Assembly (NCBI GenBank): GCA_963807465.1 | Contig: CAWECB010000003.1 | Coordinates: forward strand, 124,001-188,000 | Source: CAWECB01 sp963807465 | GTDB lineage: Bacteria > Patescibacteriota > Minisyncoccia > Minisyncoccales > Minisyncoccaceae | Length of the DNA stretch: 64,000 bases | Direction of reading: 5' to 3' | Part shown: piece after piece, positions 35,727-44,258 of the stretch | Numbering within the stretch: position 1 is the stretch's first letter | Layout of the letters: each line of letters opens with the position of its first letter | Notes under the pieces: generated by a model | What the model was told of the DNA's origin: nothing | Seen by the model: the letters and a program-made list of their open reading frames with translations, nothing else | The model's database searches: none | Program-made: the position numbers and the translations under genes

Positions 35727-37121
35727 ATGGCAGAAAACACAGTTACTGGAAATGAACTGAAGGAGAAAGCGGAATATGTTGAGTCTGAACGGAAGAAGAG
35801 GGCAATGGTAAAGGTAAGTGCCCTAATCCAGGGATGTGCGGTTATCGTAGCAGTGCTTGCTTTTGACTTCCCCCTCGCTCCTCTATTAGGGGTATTGGGG
35901 GTGATAGTGAAAATTGCTACTCCATTCCTGTTCTTCTTGGTAATGCGCTTCATCTGGGCGCCAGCAGACGTAGGGTGGGGGTCGCTAGTAAGAGAAGGAT
36001 ACACTAAAGCGATTACCATCGGTGGGAAACGTAGAAGGTTTATAGGCGTTCCCAGCGGAGAAGCATACGATGAAAAGTGGAATGTTGCACCCAGGGGTGA
36101 TGTCACAGGCCATCCCTTTTGGGGATCGATAACCTTAACCACAAAACCATACAGAGATTTGGTTGTTCTGGGAATGCACATTGTCCCTGAGTGGCCGTTC
36201 GCCGAAATATATGAAGAGGCTACGGAATGGGAAAGGTGGTATCCAACACTCAAAAAGCCCCTTCGCAAAAGAGAGATAATAAGGGAATTCACCCTTCTTC
36301 CTTACCCAGAATACATTGACATTGTCGATGCCGAAGACGAAAACCGATTGGGAATCACTGGAGACACGAATGTAATCGTGAAAATAGTGAACCCCGATAA
36401 GGCTCTCTTCAAAGAAACAACGCCCTGGATAGATATCGTAAGGCCGTTAATACAAGGCGGATACGTTTCTTACATCAAGAAAACATCTTTTCAAAAGATG
36501 TTAGACGTGGAAGATATCGGGAGAGACCTCGTAGAAAAGATGCCAGCCCCGCAGATATTGTCTGTCGACGGCAAAGAAATAACAACCCTTGTCGGAATGA
36601 TCAAAGAGCTTTACGGCATCAAGATTTTAAGCATCTCGATAATCAATATTGCCGGGGCAGACAAGGAGTTGCAAGAGGCGGTGAATGCTCAGGCGATAGC
36701 CCAACTAAACAAAGACGCCCGCTTAATCGAAGCAGACGCGTCGGCTATAAGTGACACAAAAGAAACGATGGGAATGATTATGCGGATGTTTGCTGAAACT
36801 CTGGGCATGACCTATGAAGAACTTAAGAATAAGGGGCCAGAAGCTATCGCCAAGTTAAAAAAAGACAGCAAGGACGAGTATGATACTTGCGTTGACACGG
36901 CACATAGACAGATGGCATTAAAAAAGAGGCTTTTTTTCGACTCAAGAACGGACGGCAAAGGAGACCCTACATTATTGGCGACAATGGCAACAGCCAATGC
37001 AATGGGTCAATTGTTTCCAAGCAGGACACTGCCCAAACCGAAGATTAAGGAAAAGCCAGAAACGAAAGAAAAAAAAGATAACGAAGAAGAGGAGCCATGG
37101 ATTAGATATAATGAACAATAA
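35727..37121 (+). CDS. SPFH/stomatin-like membrane protein
   Basis: 464 residues. Basic N-terminus, then two hydrophobic segments (about 30-75; LIQGCAVIVAVLAFDFPLAP and VKIATPFLFFLVMRFIWAPA). An SPFH-like region of beta strands and amphipathic helices follows, with REFTLLPYPEYIDIVDAEDE, NVIVKIVNPDKALFKETTPW and the flotillin-like Ala/Glu helix LQEAVNAQAIAQLNKDARLI. The C-terminus is charged (KPKIKEKPETKEKKDNEEEE). SPFH proteins oligomerise into membrane-scaffolding rings. It stands alone on the plus strand inside an otherwise minus-strand secretion locus and has its own strong promoter. Function unknown. Confidence 0.6.
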   Translation: MAENTVTGNELKEKAEYVESERKKRAMVKVSALIQGCAVIVAVLAFDFPLAPLLGVLGVIVKIATPFLFFLVMRFIWAPADVGWGSLVREGYTKAITIGGKRRRFIGVPSGEAYDEKWNVAPRGDVTGHPFWGSITLTTKPYRDLVVLGMHIVPEWPFAEIYEEATEWERWYPTLKKPLRKREIIREFTLLPYPEYIDIVDAEDENRLGITGDTNVIVKIVNPDKALFKETTPWIDIVRPLIQGGYVSYIKKTSFQKMLDVEDIGRDLVEKMPAPQILSVDGKEITTLVGMIKELYGIKILSISIINIAGADKELQEAVNAQAIAQLNKDARLIEADASAISDTKETMGMIMRMFAETLGMTYEELKNKGPEAIAKLKKDSKDEYDTCVDTAHRQMALKKRLFFDSRTDGKGDPTLLATMATANAMGQLFPSRTLPKPKIKEKPETKEKKDNEEEEPWIRYNEQ

Positions 37122-37134
37122 TCCAACTCCTTTT

Positions 37135-37518
37135 TTATTTTATCAAAGCCGAAAATATGGTTTTTTTTGTTTCCGAATCATTATTTCTGGCGGGGAGAGA
37201 TTCTTGTTCTTCCACAGGAGAACCTTCAGTCGGAGCCTCTTTAAGCCCTTGTTCTATTTTTTCGGATAGTTCTTTAGTCAATATTTCATTGATTCCTGTT
37301 TCTTGAATAATGGTGGATTGCAAATCTTTTAAAGGAATTTTATTGTTGGCTAGTCTTTCGCAAATATCGATTAATTCAGTTAGTCGATTTTTTTCTTTTT
37401 CATTGTATTCTCTCGCCGGGTTATCGCCATCGAAATAAACCCACTTCGTTGGTCCCAGATCGTGCACATCCATAAAATTAACGATAATATCTGTTATTGA
37501 TGCTGGCATTTCCGCCAT
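37135..37518 (-). CDS. Hypothetical protein downstream of VirB6-like gene
   Basis: 127 residues, soluble, acidic, no recognised domain. ITDIIVNFMDVHDLGPTKWV, then helices NRLTELIDICERLANNKIPL and a low-complexity tail (EAPTEGSPVEEQESLPARNN). It follows the virB6-like gene by 7 bp on the same strand and ends 13 bp from the convergent SPFH gene. A secretion-associated role is inferred from position only. Confidence 0.5.
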   Translation of the reverse strand: MAEMPASITDIIVNFMDVHDLGPTKWVYFDGDNPAREYNEKEKNRLTELIDICERLANNKIPLKDLQSTIIQETGINEILTKELSEKIEQGLKEAPTEGSPVEEQESLPARNNDSETKKTIFSALIK

Positions 37519-37525
37519 CGTTAAG

Positions 37526-39571
37526 TTATTTTATTATTCTTTTTTGTACAAGATTAGTCAATACCCCGAGAGCTTTCGCGGTTCTTTTATCCTCCTCCTT
37601 CCCGGTCCCCTCCAATCTGGTTACTTCATTTTGTATGTCAGCCCTGTGAGCCGTAACAATATTTACGACGTTATCTTTGTGTGCGGGTGGCATATTCTGG
37701 AATGAGGGCAAATCATTTATCATATTAGCAAAACCTTCTCTAACATTATCCTTATCTTTATTGGTTCCTTTCTGCATTTTTCCTTTTATTACCGCCTCGC
37801 GATTGCGCGCGATAGCGCCGAGGGTTCCCGGCCTTGAAAGTGCCGAAGAATAGATGGTCGTTCCTGCCGTTTTATCCGACATTTCGGAAACAACCTCATC
37901 AGCATTTTTCTTAATGAGTTGCGGAGCATAGTCTGGATTACCTTGAGCTATATCTTTCATCTTTACGCCTATTGTTCGGTATTGTTCTGCGTTGTTTGCT
38001 ATAGCCTCTAGTTCGGGTCTAGAAAGCTCTTTTTTGTTATTTAAAAGATTAGTTGCCGCAGCTTTTTGATTAGCTTGCGCTTTTGTTAGGGCTGTCATAT
38101 TCGCAGCTTCATGAAGCGCATTCATTGAAACGTCCTTCATCCTTCCCTCTTCCTTTGACACCTCTCCCCCTAATTGGGCCTCGTAGGTTCCCTGTGGCAA
38201 TACCCTTAATTTTTCGCCAGCCCTAGTAAACCATTTAACACCAGCCTCTCTTCCTGCTGGCGTAACGGCTCCAGTAGCCATGCCACCTACTATACCAGGT
38301 ATATTACCTTCTGCTAGGCCACTTCCAGCTCCTACAATTGTTCCAGCTGCGGCTCTTGTTGCTCCCCCAGCCACCCACTCCCCGCCTGCTTTTGCCCCCC
38401 CTATTATTCTTCCTCCTGTCGCAGACCAAATTCCGCCAGCAATAGCACCCAAACCTAACAATCCTGCTACCTGTCCACCAGCAGATATGGTTATAAAGAA
38501 GCCGACGACCAAGAAAATTAAAGGAATTATAAAATAAAAGAGACTATCAAGGGGACCAGTATTGGGTGGAATTTGTTTAATCAATCCCACCATTGTCATA
38601 TTTGATAAATATATAAAGAGACCAGCGGGAATCCCGATAACACACCACTGTATAAAGCTTTCCCACCAATCATCCCAATAAAGAATACTAGGGAAAACCT
38701 TTCTTATATATTTAGATTGAGGAAATACTTTTGTGGCAAAAGCGATAGGGGAGGCTATGACTAAAATCCACAAGATTACATACCTTGCAGCGAATAACAA
38801 AGCATAAAGCATATATATAACAAATCCTACTAGCGAGAAAGCCAAAAGGCTAATAGTACCAACAAGCTCGCTGTCCCAATTTGTATTTGTCCCAGTGCTT
38901 ATTAGGGTATTTTTAGCAGTTTCTAAAGCAGTAACGTAGCCGCCATTTATTCCACCAGTAAGGAAGCTGTTCATTATAATGTTCGATGCGTCTATAAAGA
39001 AACCACAAATGACAGGGGTAAAGTTTATAAGTAAAGCTATTAATATAAAATTTATTAATAACTTTCTAGCTTGGCTTTCTTGAACCCCTAAAATTATACT
39101 TATAGCTATAATTACTAGTCCTATTATTAGTGCGGCGTTGGCCAAGTTTCTTACTATTCCCCATCCTATTGCAACTACAGCATTATATGTGGGGCTGCCA
39201 AGAGTGATATCAGTTGCCCCACTTTTAATAAATCCTGGATCTAAAACGAAGCTCAGCGTCGATTGGCCCAGATGTAACAATATAATAGCAAGAGAACCTA
39301 AAAATTGCATAGCAAAACTTAATATGCCCGTAGCCACTTGTTTTACCAAATAATCACTTACTGGGGCCAATCCACTATCGGAGATAATTTTAATCTCCGA
39401 TAGTCCCAACCCAATAGGAGGAACAGCGGTTGTAATGATTGGGATGATAACATCAGTAGGACTAATATTAGTAGAGCTGGTATCCGCTAATATAATTGAG
39501 GCGGGGTAAAACAAAGATATGGCAATAATTAACAAACAGAGTGCCTTTTTAAAATAAGTTAATTTTATCAT
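37526..39571 (-). CDS. VirB6/TrbL-like polytopic secretion channel protein
   Basis: 681 residues. A signal-like helix (KALCLLIIAISLFYPASIIL) comes first. About seven membrane helices lie between residues 80 and 385, including LANAALIIGLVIIAISIILG, FILIALLINFTPVICGFFID and FYFIIPLIFLVVGFFITISA. A Gly/Ala-rich stretch (GLLGLGAIAGGIWSATGGRI) and a 260-residue soluble, helical C-terminal domain follow. This architecture is that of VirB6/TrbL inner-membrane channel proteins. It has its own promoter. Confidence 0.75.
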   Translation of the reverse strand: MIKLTYFKKALCLLIIAISLFYPASIILADTSSTNISPTDVIIPIITTAVPPIGLGLSEIKIISDSGLAPVSDYLVKQVATGILSFAMQFLGSLAIILLHLGQSTLSFVLDPGFIKSGATDITLGSPTYNAVVAIGWGIVRNLANAALIIGLVIIAISIILGVQESQARKLLINFILIALLINFTPVICGFFIDASNIIMNSFLTGGINGGYVTALETAKNTLISTGTNTNWDSELVGTISLLAFSLVGFVIYMLYALLFAARYVILWILVIASPIAFATKVFPQSKYIRKVFPSILYWDDWWESFIQWCVIGIPAGLFIYLSNMTMVGLIKQIPPNTGPLDSLFYFIIPLIFLVVGFFITISAGGQVAGLLGLGAIAGGIWSATGGRIIGGAKAGGEWVAGGATRAAAGTIVGAGSGLAEGNIPGIVGGMATGAVTPAGREAGVKWFTRAGEKLRVLPQGTYEAQLGGEVSKEEGRMKDVSMNALHEAANMTALTKAQANQKAAATNLLNNKKELSRPELEAIANNAEQYRTIGVKMKDIAQGNPDYAPQLIKKNADEVVSEMSDKTAGTTIYSSALSRPGTLGAIARNREAVIKGKMQKGTNKDKDNVREGFANMINDLPSFQNMPPAHKDNVVNIVTAHRADIQNEVTRLEGTGKEEDKRTAKALGVLTNLVQKRIIK

Positions 39572-39583
39572 AGTGTTTTATAT

Positions 39584-39611
39584 ATTATACCACACCATGC
39601 TTGTGTGTAAA
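39584..39611 (-). promoter_or_regulatory. Promoter of the virB6-like gene
   Basis: Minus strand TTTACA (39611-39606), 16-bp spacer, TATAAT (39589-39584) preceded by TGg (extended -10). Start codon at 39571, 12 bp on. Confidence 0.6.
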
Positions 39612-39650
39612 TATTGTTTATTCACACTATTAATAATTTTGATAACAAAT

Positions 39651-39677
39651 AAAAAAAGGAAGGCGCATAGCACCTTC
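39651..39677 (-). terminator. Terminator of the small membrane protein gene
   Basis: Minus strand GAAGGTGC-TAT-GCGCCTTC, then CTTTTTTT. The stem base overlaps the stop codon of the gene ending at 39676. Confidence 0.75.
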
Positions 39678-39984
39678 AAGTCGGGGTAGTCTTTGGGGGA
39701 GCGAGTCGGGCGCCACAATAGACAGTTCCTATCGCTCCTACCAAGGTAGTGATAGCCGCGAGCACAGCAATTGGGTTGTTCGAGAAGACAGTCATAGATG
39801 TCTCTTTCGGGACAACAACGTTGTCCCCCCAGAAGCCTGTTTGGCACCCGTCAAGAAGTTTACATTGGGTGACAGGCTTTGATGCGCCTTTGTTCATCTC
39901 GCTGACAAAAAATGTTCCACCTACGATTGCAACTACAACGCAGGCGATCAATGCAATAGTAAGAATAACTTTTTTGCTCATCAT
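39676..39984 (-). CDS. Small two-helix exported membrane protein, monocistronic
   Basis: 102 residues from MMSKKVILTIALIACVVVAI: an N-terminal membrane helix, then a short extracellular part with two Cys (VTQCKLLDGCQTGFWGDN). A second hydrophobic helix (PIAVLAAITTLVGAIGTVYC) and GARLAPPKTTPT follow. GGAGG lies 8 nt before the ATG, one of only two strong Shine-Dalgarno sites noticed here. A consensus promoter and a tight terminator frame the gene. No family recognised. Architecture is like the gene at 47556. A highly expressed envelope peptide or pilin-like component is possible. Confidence 0.55.
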   Translation of the reverse strand: MMSKKVILTIALIACVVVAIVGGTFFVSEMNKGASKPVTQCKLLDGCQTGFWGDNVVVPKETSMTVFSNNPIAVLAAITTLVGAIGTVYCGARLAPPKTTPT

Positions 39985-40050
39985 CTCTTTTTCCTCCAAG
40001 AATTTTTAAGAGCATTTTATCCTTTACAGGATAGAATGTTTACTATATTT

Positions 40051-40078
40051 ATTATAAACCTTTATTAATTTTTGTCAA
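40051..40078 (-). promoter_or_regulatory. Consensus sigma-70-type promoter of the small membrane protein
   Basis: Minus strand TTGACA (40078-40073), 16-bp spacer, TATAAT (40056-40051): both hexamers perfect. Leader about 60 nt with GGAGG. Confidence 0.75.
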
Positions 40079-40135
40079 TAGTGCAATCCACCGAACCTTA
40101 AAGTATAATAGAATCATTAAGGAAAGATTTAAATT

Positions 40136-40459
40136 ATGCTTAATTTTAAATTCAGCGCAGAAACTTTAATTATGGTTCCTTTTGCCTTAATGATCGACCT
40201 TATCGGTATTATAATTTTGTGTTGCGGTCTTGACGATTTCGGATTATTGGACAGTATTTGGATAATTTTTAGCACTCCATGGCTTTTACTCCGCGGGAAG
40301 AGTCCGTCTAAAAAAAAAGGAGCATTATCATGGTTCCAGAATATTTTTACTGGTAAGTGGTCAAGATTTTTAGTTCCCGATATCGGAAGCCTTATCCCCT
40401 ACGTGGGCAACATCATACCATTCAGAACCTTAACCGTTCTATTTAATTTACAAGACTAA
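40136..40459 (+). CDS. Membrane protein upstream of the giant pilin-like gene
   Basis: 107 residues. Helix AETLIMVPFALMIDLIGIII, then the loop with DDFGLLDSIW and a second hydrophobic stretch, a basic segment RGKSPSKKKGALSW, and a C-terminal amphipathic part VPDIGSLIPYVGNIIPF. No named family. It is 1 bp upstream of the 822-residue protein gene and presumably made with it, perhaps as a membrane partner. A TATAAT at 40104-40109 may be its -10 box, but the -35 is poor. Confidence 0.55.
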   Translation: MLNFKFSAETLIMVPFALMIDLIGIIILCCGLDDFGLLDSIWIIFSTPWLLLRGKSPSKKKGALSWFQNIFTGKWSRFLVPDIGSLIPYVGNIIPFRTLTVLFNLQD

Positions 40460-40460
40460 A

Positions 40461-42929
40461 ATGGATTTTGCCGGACTAATTAAATACATCTTTAATCTTG
40501 GGGTTTCCCTTGCCGGAGTTTTAGCATTCGGAGTCATTGTTTATAGCGGAATTAGGCTTTTGACCTCAGCTGGGAATCCGGCCGTTATGAGCGAGTCAAA
40601 AAAAAGGATAAGAGATGCATTTCTTGGGCTGGGAATAATTCTTGTTTCATATATCCTTTTAACGACTATTAATCCAAGCCTGGTAATTATTAACGGAGTT
40701 TCACTTACAGGGATCCCGACAAGCACCTCTATGCCGAGCAGCACCTCCAGTGTGCCGTCAAAACAAGCGTTTACTTTTCAAGAGATTCCCTTAGGAACCA
40801 TAACCGAGGCGCTTTTGACCGGTAATTCTTCCGTAAAGAACAAGCTCCCCTGCTACGAATACGAACACAACACTTACGACTCCGATGGGAATATTATTAT
40901 TGGCAATACCGTCGACAGGAACGGCGATGGGAAAATAGACGAAAAGGACGTTCTTCTAGACAAAGACGCATTCTATTGCGTCAAACTTTTGGATGATGCG
41001 ATAAAGGAGAAGACGGAGATCCAACTCAATAGCCTTATTAAGCAACTTGACGGCTTGATGAAAACCGGGTGCAGCTGTAACAACGTTTATAGCGGTAGCT
41101 TCCCGCCCGATCCTTATGCGCGAATCGATTATTCCGGGGGCGATTGTAGCTGTCCCTATTGTACCTCCTATTGCCGGGTTTGCGGTTACGCGCACACTGG
41201 CTGTCCCCAAGCTCCGGACAATACGCTTACGGATTCCGTACTCAAGCAATATAATTACGACGCGTGCGGGAACAGGCAACAGATAGATTGCAAAAAGGAG
41301 GAGATAAAACAGCTGATAGACGGAACCGCGCCGGAAACCATTTGTTATCTGAAGGGATGGATAGATCCGAGCGCCCCCAAGTCTCCCGCCCTTCTTACTT
41401 TTGAAACGGCGATAGCAAGACTGCAGGCATATAAAGACTATTTTACCAGTCAGGTTGCCGAATTGAAGAAGGCGGAAGGATTGATGAAGGGATCTTACGG
41501 AGAGAGGATATCATTGGCAGAAATAAATGACGTAGAAAATTCGGATAACAACATTAATGTGCAGATAGCCGCCCTCGATGGCTACGACATCTCCAGATAC
41601 TGCAAGCAGTACGATTGTTCTCTTAGCAATTCGACCAAGTCGTTAGGCAGTAATAATCTCTGCACCTCAGGAGAATTTAATAATAGCGGAAATATCTGCA
41701 AGAGCCAGCAATATTATCTCTATGATGGGGACGGGGCCACTTTCTATTTCAGTGCCCCGTACGATCAATACAAAGCCAGCAATACGATTCAAGTCCAACA
41801 GGGAGATAAATGCTCCGTTACTGAACAAGACCTGAGCAAGGGATACACCGGAGTAGTGCCTATAGGAGAGGTGGTTGATGATTCCGAGATATGGGGCAAT
41901 GAAGTCGCCAACAGGATGCAAGGATTGATAGGCGAGGCCCAGAGCATATCCAGCGACGCCTTGGCGATATACGACGTTCCCGACAGTTGTAATTCCGGCA
42001 ATTGCCGGAATGCGGCCAGCAACTGCTGTACGCAGCCTTACTGTGGTGATTGTGGCGATGGAGACTGTTGTTGTCCGACCGTATCTTACGTGACCTGCTA
42101 CCCGGCCGTTCCCAATGCTTCTCTCTACGCAGACTATGATCATTATATTTCCGGTCGTCCGGTAATGATGCCCTACGTCGGATGTTCTTCTTCTTGCAGT
42201 GGAGACATGCCCGATGTCGTTCAGCCGGAAGCCCAGTACTGGGCTTGTCCTTACGGAAGTTTCTGCCAAACGGTAGAGGATATTTACAAGACCAGGATTA
42301 TAGACGATTCTTGTTATGAGCCGACCGCCGACAGTACCGAACAACCTAAAAGAGTGGCCAACTTGCAGCAGGTCGGACATCTGCAGAAATTTGAAGCAAG
42401 AGAAGGAGAGCTTTTCGAACTCGACAACGTCGATAATATGGCCTCGGGGTTTGCAGACGTGTCTACCGATTCGATTGTCACCGTCTGTCCCAATTATCTT
42501 ATTAACCCGGATAACAAGAGTCTTAAATGCGACAGTAGCTTAAGTGACAATCCGAACATTAAAAATAGGTTTACCTTATTGAGCATGCTCACTCTGTCCC
42601 GGGAAAGACTCACGGGATGCATCACCGGATACAGCTGGCCCTACAAGGGCGATTTGACCGAAGCCAGGGTTTTCAGTTGTGAAGAAGGAATAGACTTAAT
42701 GACGTCAAGCACAAATAAATTGACCATTCTTTCCAGTCAGTCCAATCCGTATCCATACATCACCGGGACGAATTATTATAACTGTTATCCCTTAAACAGC
42801 CCCTATCTCAATGCCAGCCAGCAAAAGGCATGCTTGGTTAACAAGGACAAGTACAGCACTACCGGTGCTGATCCCGGATGCCAGAACTACATCAGCGACT
42901 ACATGGACAATTATTATTGTTGCGAGTAA
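40461..42929 (+). CDS. VirB2-like two-helix membrane protein with giant Cys-rich surface domain
   Basis: 822 residues. Residues 1-75 contain two helices (IKYIFNLGVSLAGVLAFGVI and AFLGLGIILVSYILLTTINP) around the loop RLLTSAGNPAVMSESKKRIR, the pattern of the CPR VirB2/TrbC-like pilins. A Ser/Thr/Pro linker (85-102) follows. The remaining 720 residues are extracytoplasmic in prediction: an EF-hand-like calcium loop DRNGDGKIDEKD (152-163) and two Cys clusters (204-248 and about 510-545, including runs such as CGDCGDGDCCCP). The domain is also rich in Tyr, Asp and Asn. No catalytic motif seen. Disulfide-rich adhesin or pilus-tip role is inferred. Confidence 0.6.
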   Translation: MDFAGLIKYIFNLGVSLAGVLAFGVIVYSGIRLLTSAGNPAVMSESKKRIRDAFLGLGIILVSYILLTTINPSLVIINGVSLTGIPTSTSMPSSTSSVPSKQAFTFQEIPLGTITEALLTGNSSVKNKLPCYEYEHNTYDSDGNIIIGNTVDRNGDGKIDEKDVLLDKDAFYCVKLLDDAIKEKTEIQLNSLIKQLDGLMKTGCSCNNVYSGSFPPDPYARIDYSGGDCSCPYCTSYCRVCGYAHTGCPQAPDNTLTDSVLKQYNYDACGNRQQIDCKKEEIKQLIDGTAPETICYLKGWIDPSAPKSPALLTFETAIARLQAYKDYFTSQVAELKKAEGLMKGSYGERISLAEINDVENSDNNINVQIAALDGYDISRYCKQYDCSLSNSTKSLGSNNLCTSGEFNNSGNICKSQQYYLYDGDGATFYFSAPYDQYKASNTIQVQQGDKCSVTEQDLSKGYTGVVPIGEVVDDSEIWGNEVANRMQGLIGEAQSISSDALAIYDVPDSCNSGNCRNAASNCCTQPYCGDCGDGDCCCPTVSYVTCYPAVPNASLYADYDHYISGRPVMMPYVGCSSSCSGDMPDVVQPEAQYWACPYGSFCQTVEDIYKTRIIDDSCYEPTADSTEQPKRVANLQQVGHLQKFEAREGELFELDNVDNMASGFADVSTDSIVTVCPNYLINPDNKSLKCDSSLSDNPNIKNRFTLLSMLTLSRERLTGCITGYSWPYKGDLTEARVFSCEEGIDLMTSSTNKLTILSSQSNPYPYITGTNYYNCYPLNSPYLNASQQKACLVNKDKYSTTGADPGCQNYISDYMDNYYCCE

Positions 42930-42932
42930 AAT

Positions 42933-44258
42933 ATGGTTATGAAGATAAAGAAACAATTGATGGTAGCAGTAGCGATACTCCTTTTCTCCTTTTCCTTTGT
43001 TTTTGCCGCTGTCACCCCATCCCAATATCCGACGATAGCGGGCATAACTATCTCCAGCCAGACGACCGCCGCCGAATATATTATCTATTTTTTTGACTTA
43101 GCAGTCGCCGTAGGCGGCCTTATTGCCGTGGTAGTCGTGATCATGGCCGGTATCGACTTTCTAACATCTTCCGGCAACCCCGGCAAGCTTGAGGATGCCA
43201 AGGGCCGGCTGAAGAATGCGGGCCTGGGAATAGCAATTCTTCTTGGCGCCTATTTGATACTGGGAATTATTAACCCCCAGTTGCAAAACGTGAAGGTCAA
43301 CAGTTTGATATGCAACCAGGGAATCCAGGTGTCAGCTTCCGACGGAGAGACGGTTTGCATCACCGATACAACCCCCAATATAGCTTATGACATTAAAAGC
43401 ACGCTCAAGTGGTTCGTCGGCGCCGATACCTTATATAAAGTTTACATCTACAGTGGGTCGAATTTTACGGGAACAGTGACGGATGTCGCTCTCGGAAGCG
43501 GGGACATTTCTGGGGCGAAGTCAATATATTTTATCAAAAGGCAGTCCGGTTTTTACTTGTTCAACGGGACCAATTATCAGGTTGGCAGCCAGCCCACTCC
43601 CTTTTATGTTCCCGGCACTATCGATTTGAATGCGAGCAATGGCACTTTCGATAATCTGACCAAATCAATGGACATAGTGAATCCGTCCGAGATGATAAAA
43701 GAGCATGCGGTGGTTTTTTCCGACCCGAAAGAAAGAGGCACTTGCTCTTTTGTCGGCGGACAGCCGGTTCCCGACATGGGTACGGCGGACGGCCCTTATT
43801 ATCCTAGCCCGATAGGCAACAACACCCTGTCTTCAATGGTTGTTTTTAAGGAGGATTTAAGCGACACCAGTTACCGGGGTAGCGTTTATCTTTATAACGT
43901 ACAAAATTGTGGCGCGACAAGCCAAGGCGGCGGCGGAGGATCTGGAGGAGCTTCCACAGAACAATTGAAGTCTTGCGAAATAAGAATTCCGGATACCCCT
44001 CCCAGCCCTACGGCCATTGCTGCTGCATGCAGTAAAGTTGGCTGGAATGATGACGGAGATAGAGTTTTATCTTTTAAAATCACAGGGTCGGTTGGATTGG
44101 TCTTGGTGAGTACCGACAATAAATGTCAGTATTGGGACATTAACAGCATTTCTAATGGTACGTGTTTCTCTTCCGTTATCGGTCAAGATGTCCTTCCACA
44201 GATTGATGGTCCCATAAAGCCTGCAACGTTCATGGTTTTTCCCATAGATAAAAAATGA
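42933..44258 (+). CDS. VirB2-like protein fused to beta/gamma-crystallin-like modules (first copy)
   Basis: 441 residues. A signal peptide (1-26, FSFSFVFA cleavage) and two membrane helices (about 49-72 and 95-113) come first. The helices bracket DFLTSSGNPGKLEDAKGRLK, the same pilin-like core as its neighbours. The rest is exported: a module at about 168-250 (VYIYSGSNFTGTVTDV, AKSIYFIKRQSGFYLF) and one at 258-327 (AVVFSDPKERGTCSFV, LSSMVVFKED). Their Y/FxxxxFxG and S-hydrophobic spacing resembles Greek-key beta/gamma-crystallin motifs. A Gly linker (332-339) precedes a last Cys-containing domain. Stop overlaps the paralogue start (ATGA). Confidence 0.6.
   Translation: MVMKIKKQLMVAVAILLFSFSFVFAAVTPSQYPTIAGITISSQTTAAEYIIYFFDLAVAVGGLIAVVVVIMAGIDFLTSSGNPGKLEDAKGRLKNAGLGIAILLGAYLILGIINPQLQNVKVNSLICNQGIQVSASDGETVCITDTTPNIAYDIKSTLKWFVGADTLYKVYIYSGSNFTGTVTDVALGSGDISGAKSIYFIKRQSGFYLFNGTNYQVGSQPTPFYVPGTIDLNASNGTFDNLTKSMDIVNPSEMIKEHAVVFSDPKERGTCSFVGGQPVPDMGTADGPYYPSPIGNNTLSSMVVFKEDLSDTSYRGSVYLYNVQNCGATSQGGGGGSGGASTEQLKSCEIRIPDTPPSPTAIAAACSKVGWNDDGDRVLSFKITGSVGLVLVSTDNKCQYWDINSISNGTCFSSVIGQDVLPQIDGPIKPATFMVFPIDKK

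Noticed and set aside
41667..42380. Minus-strand open frame of 237 codons inside the 822-residue protein gene
   Set aside because: Composition is Arg/Val/Ile-rich shadow sequence with no recognisable domain, and the plus-strand gene has clear structure (pilin core, EF-hand, Cys clusters).
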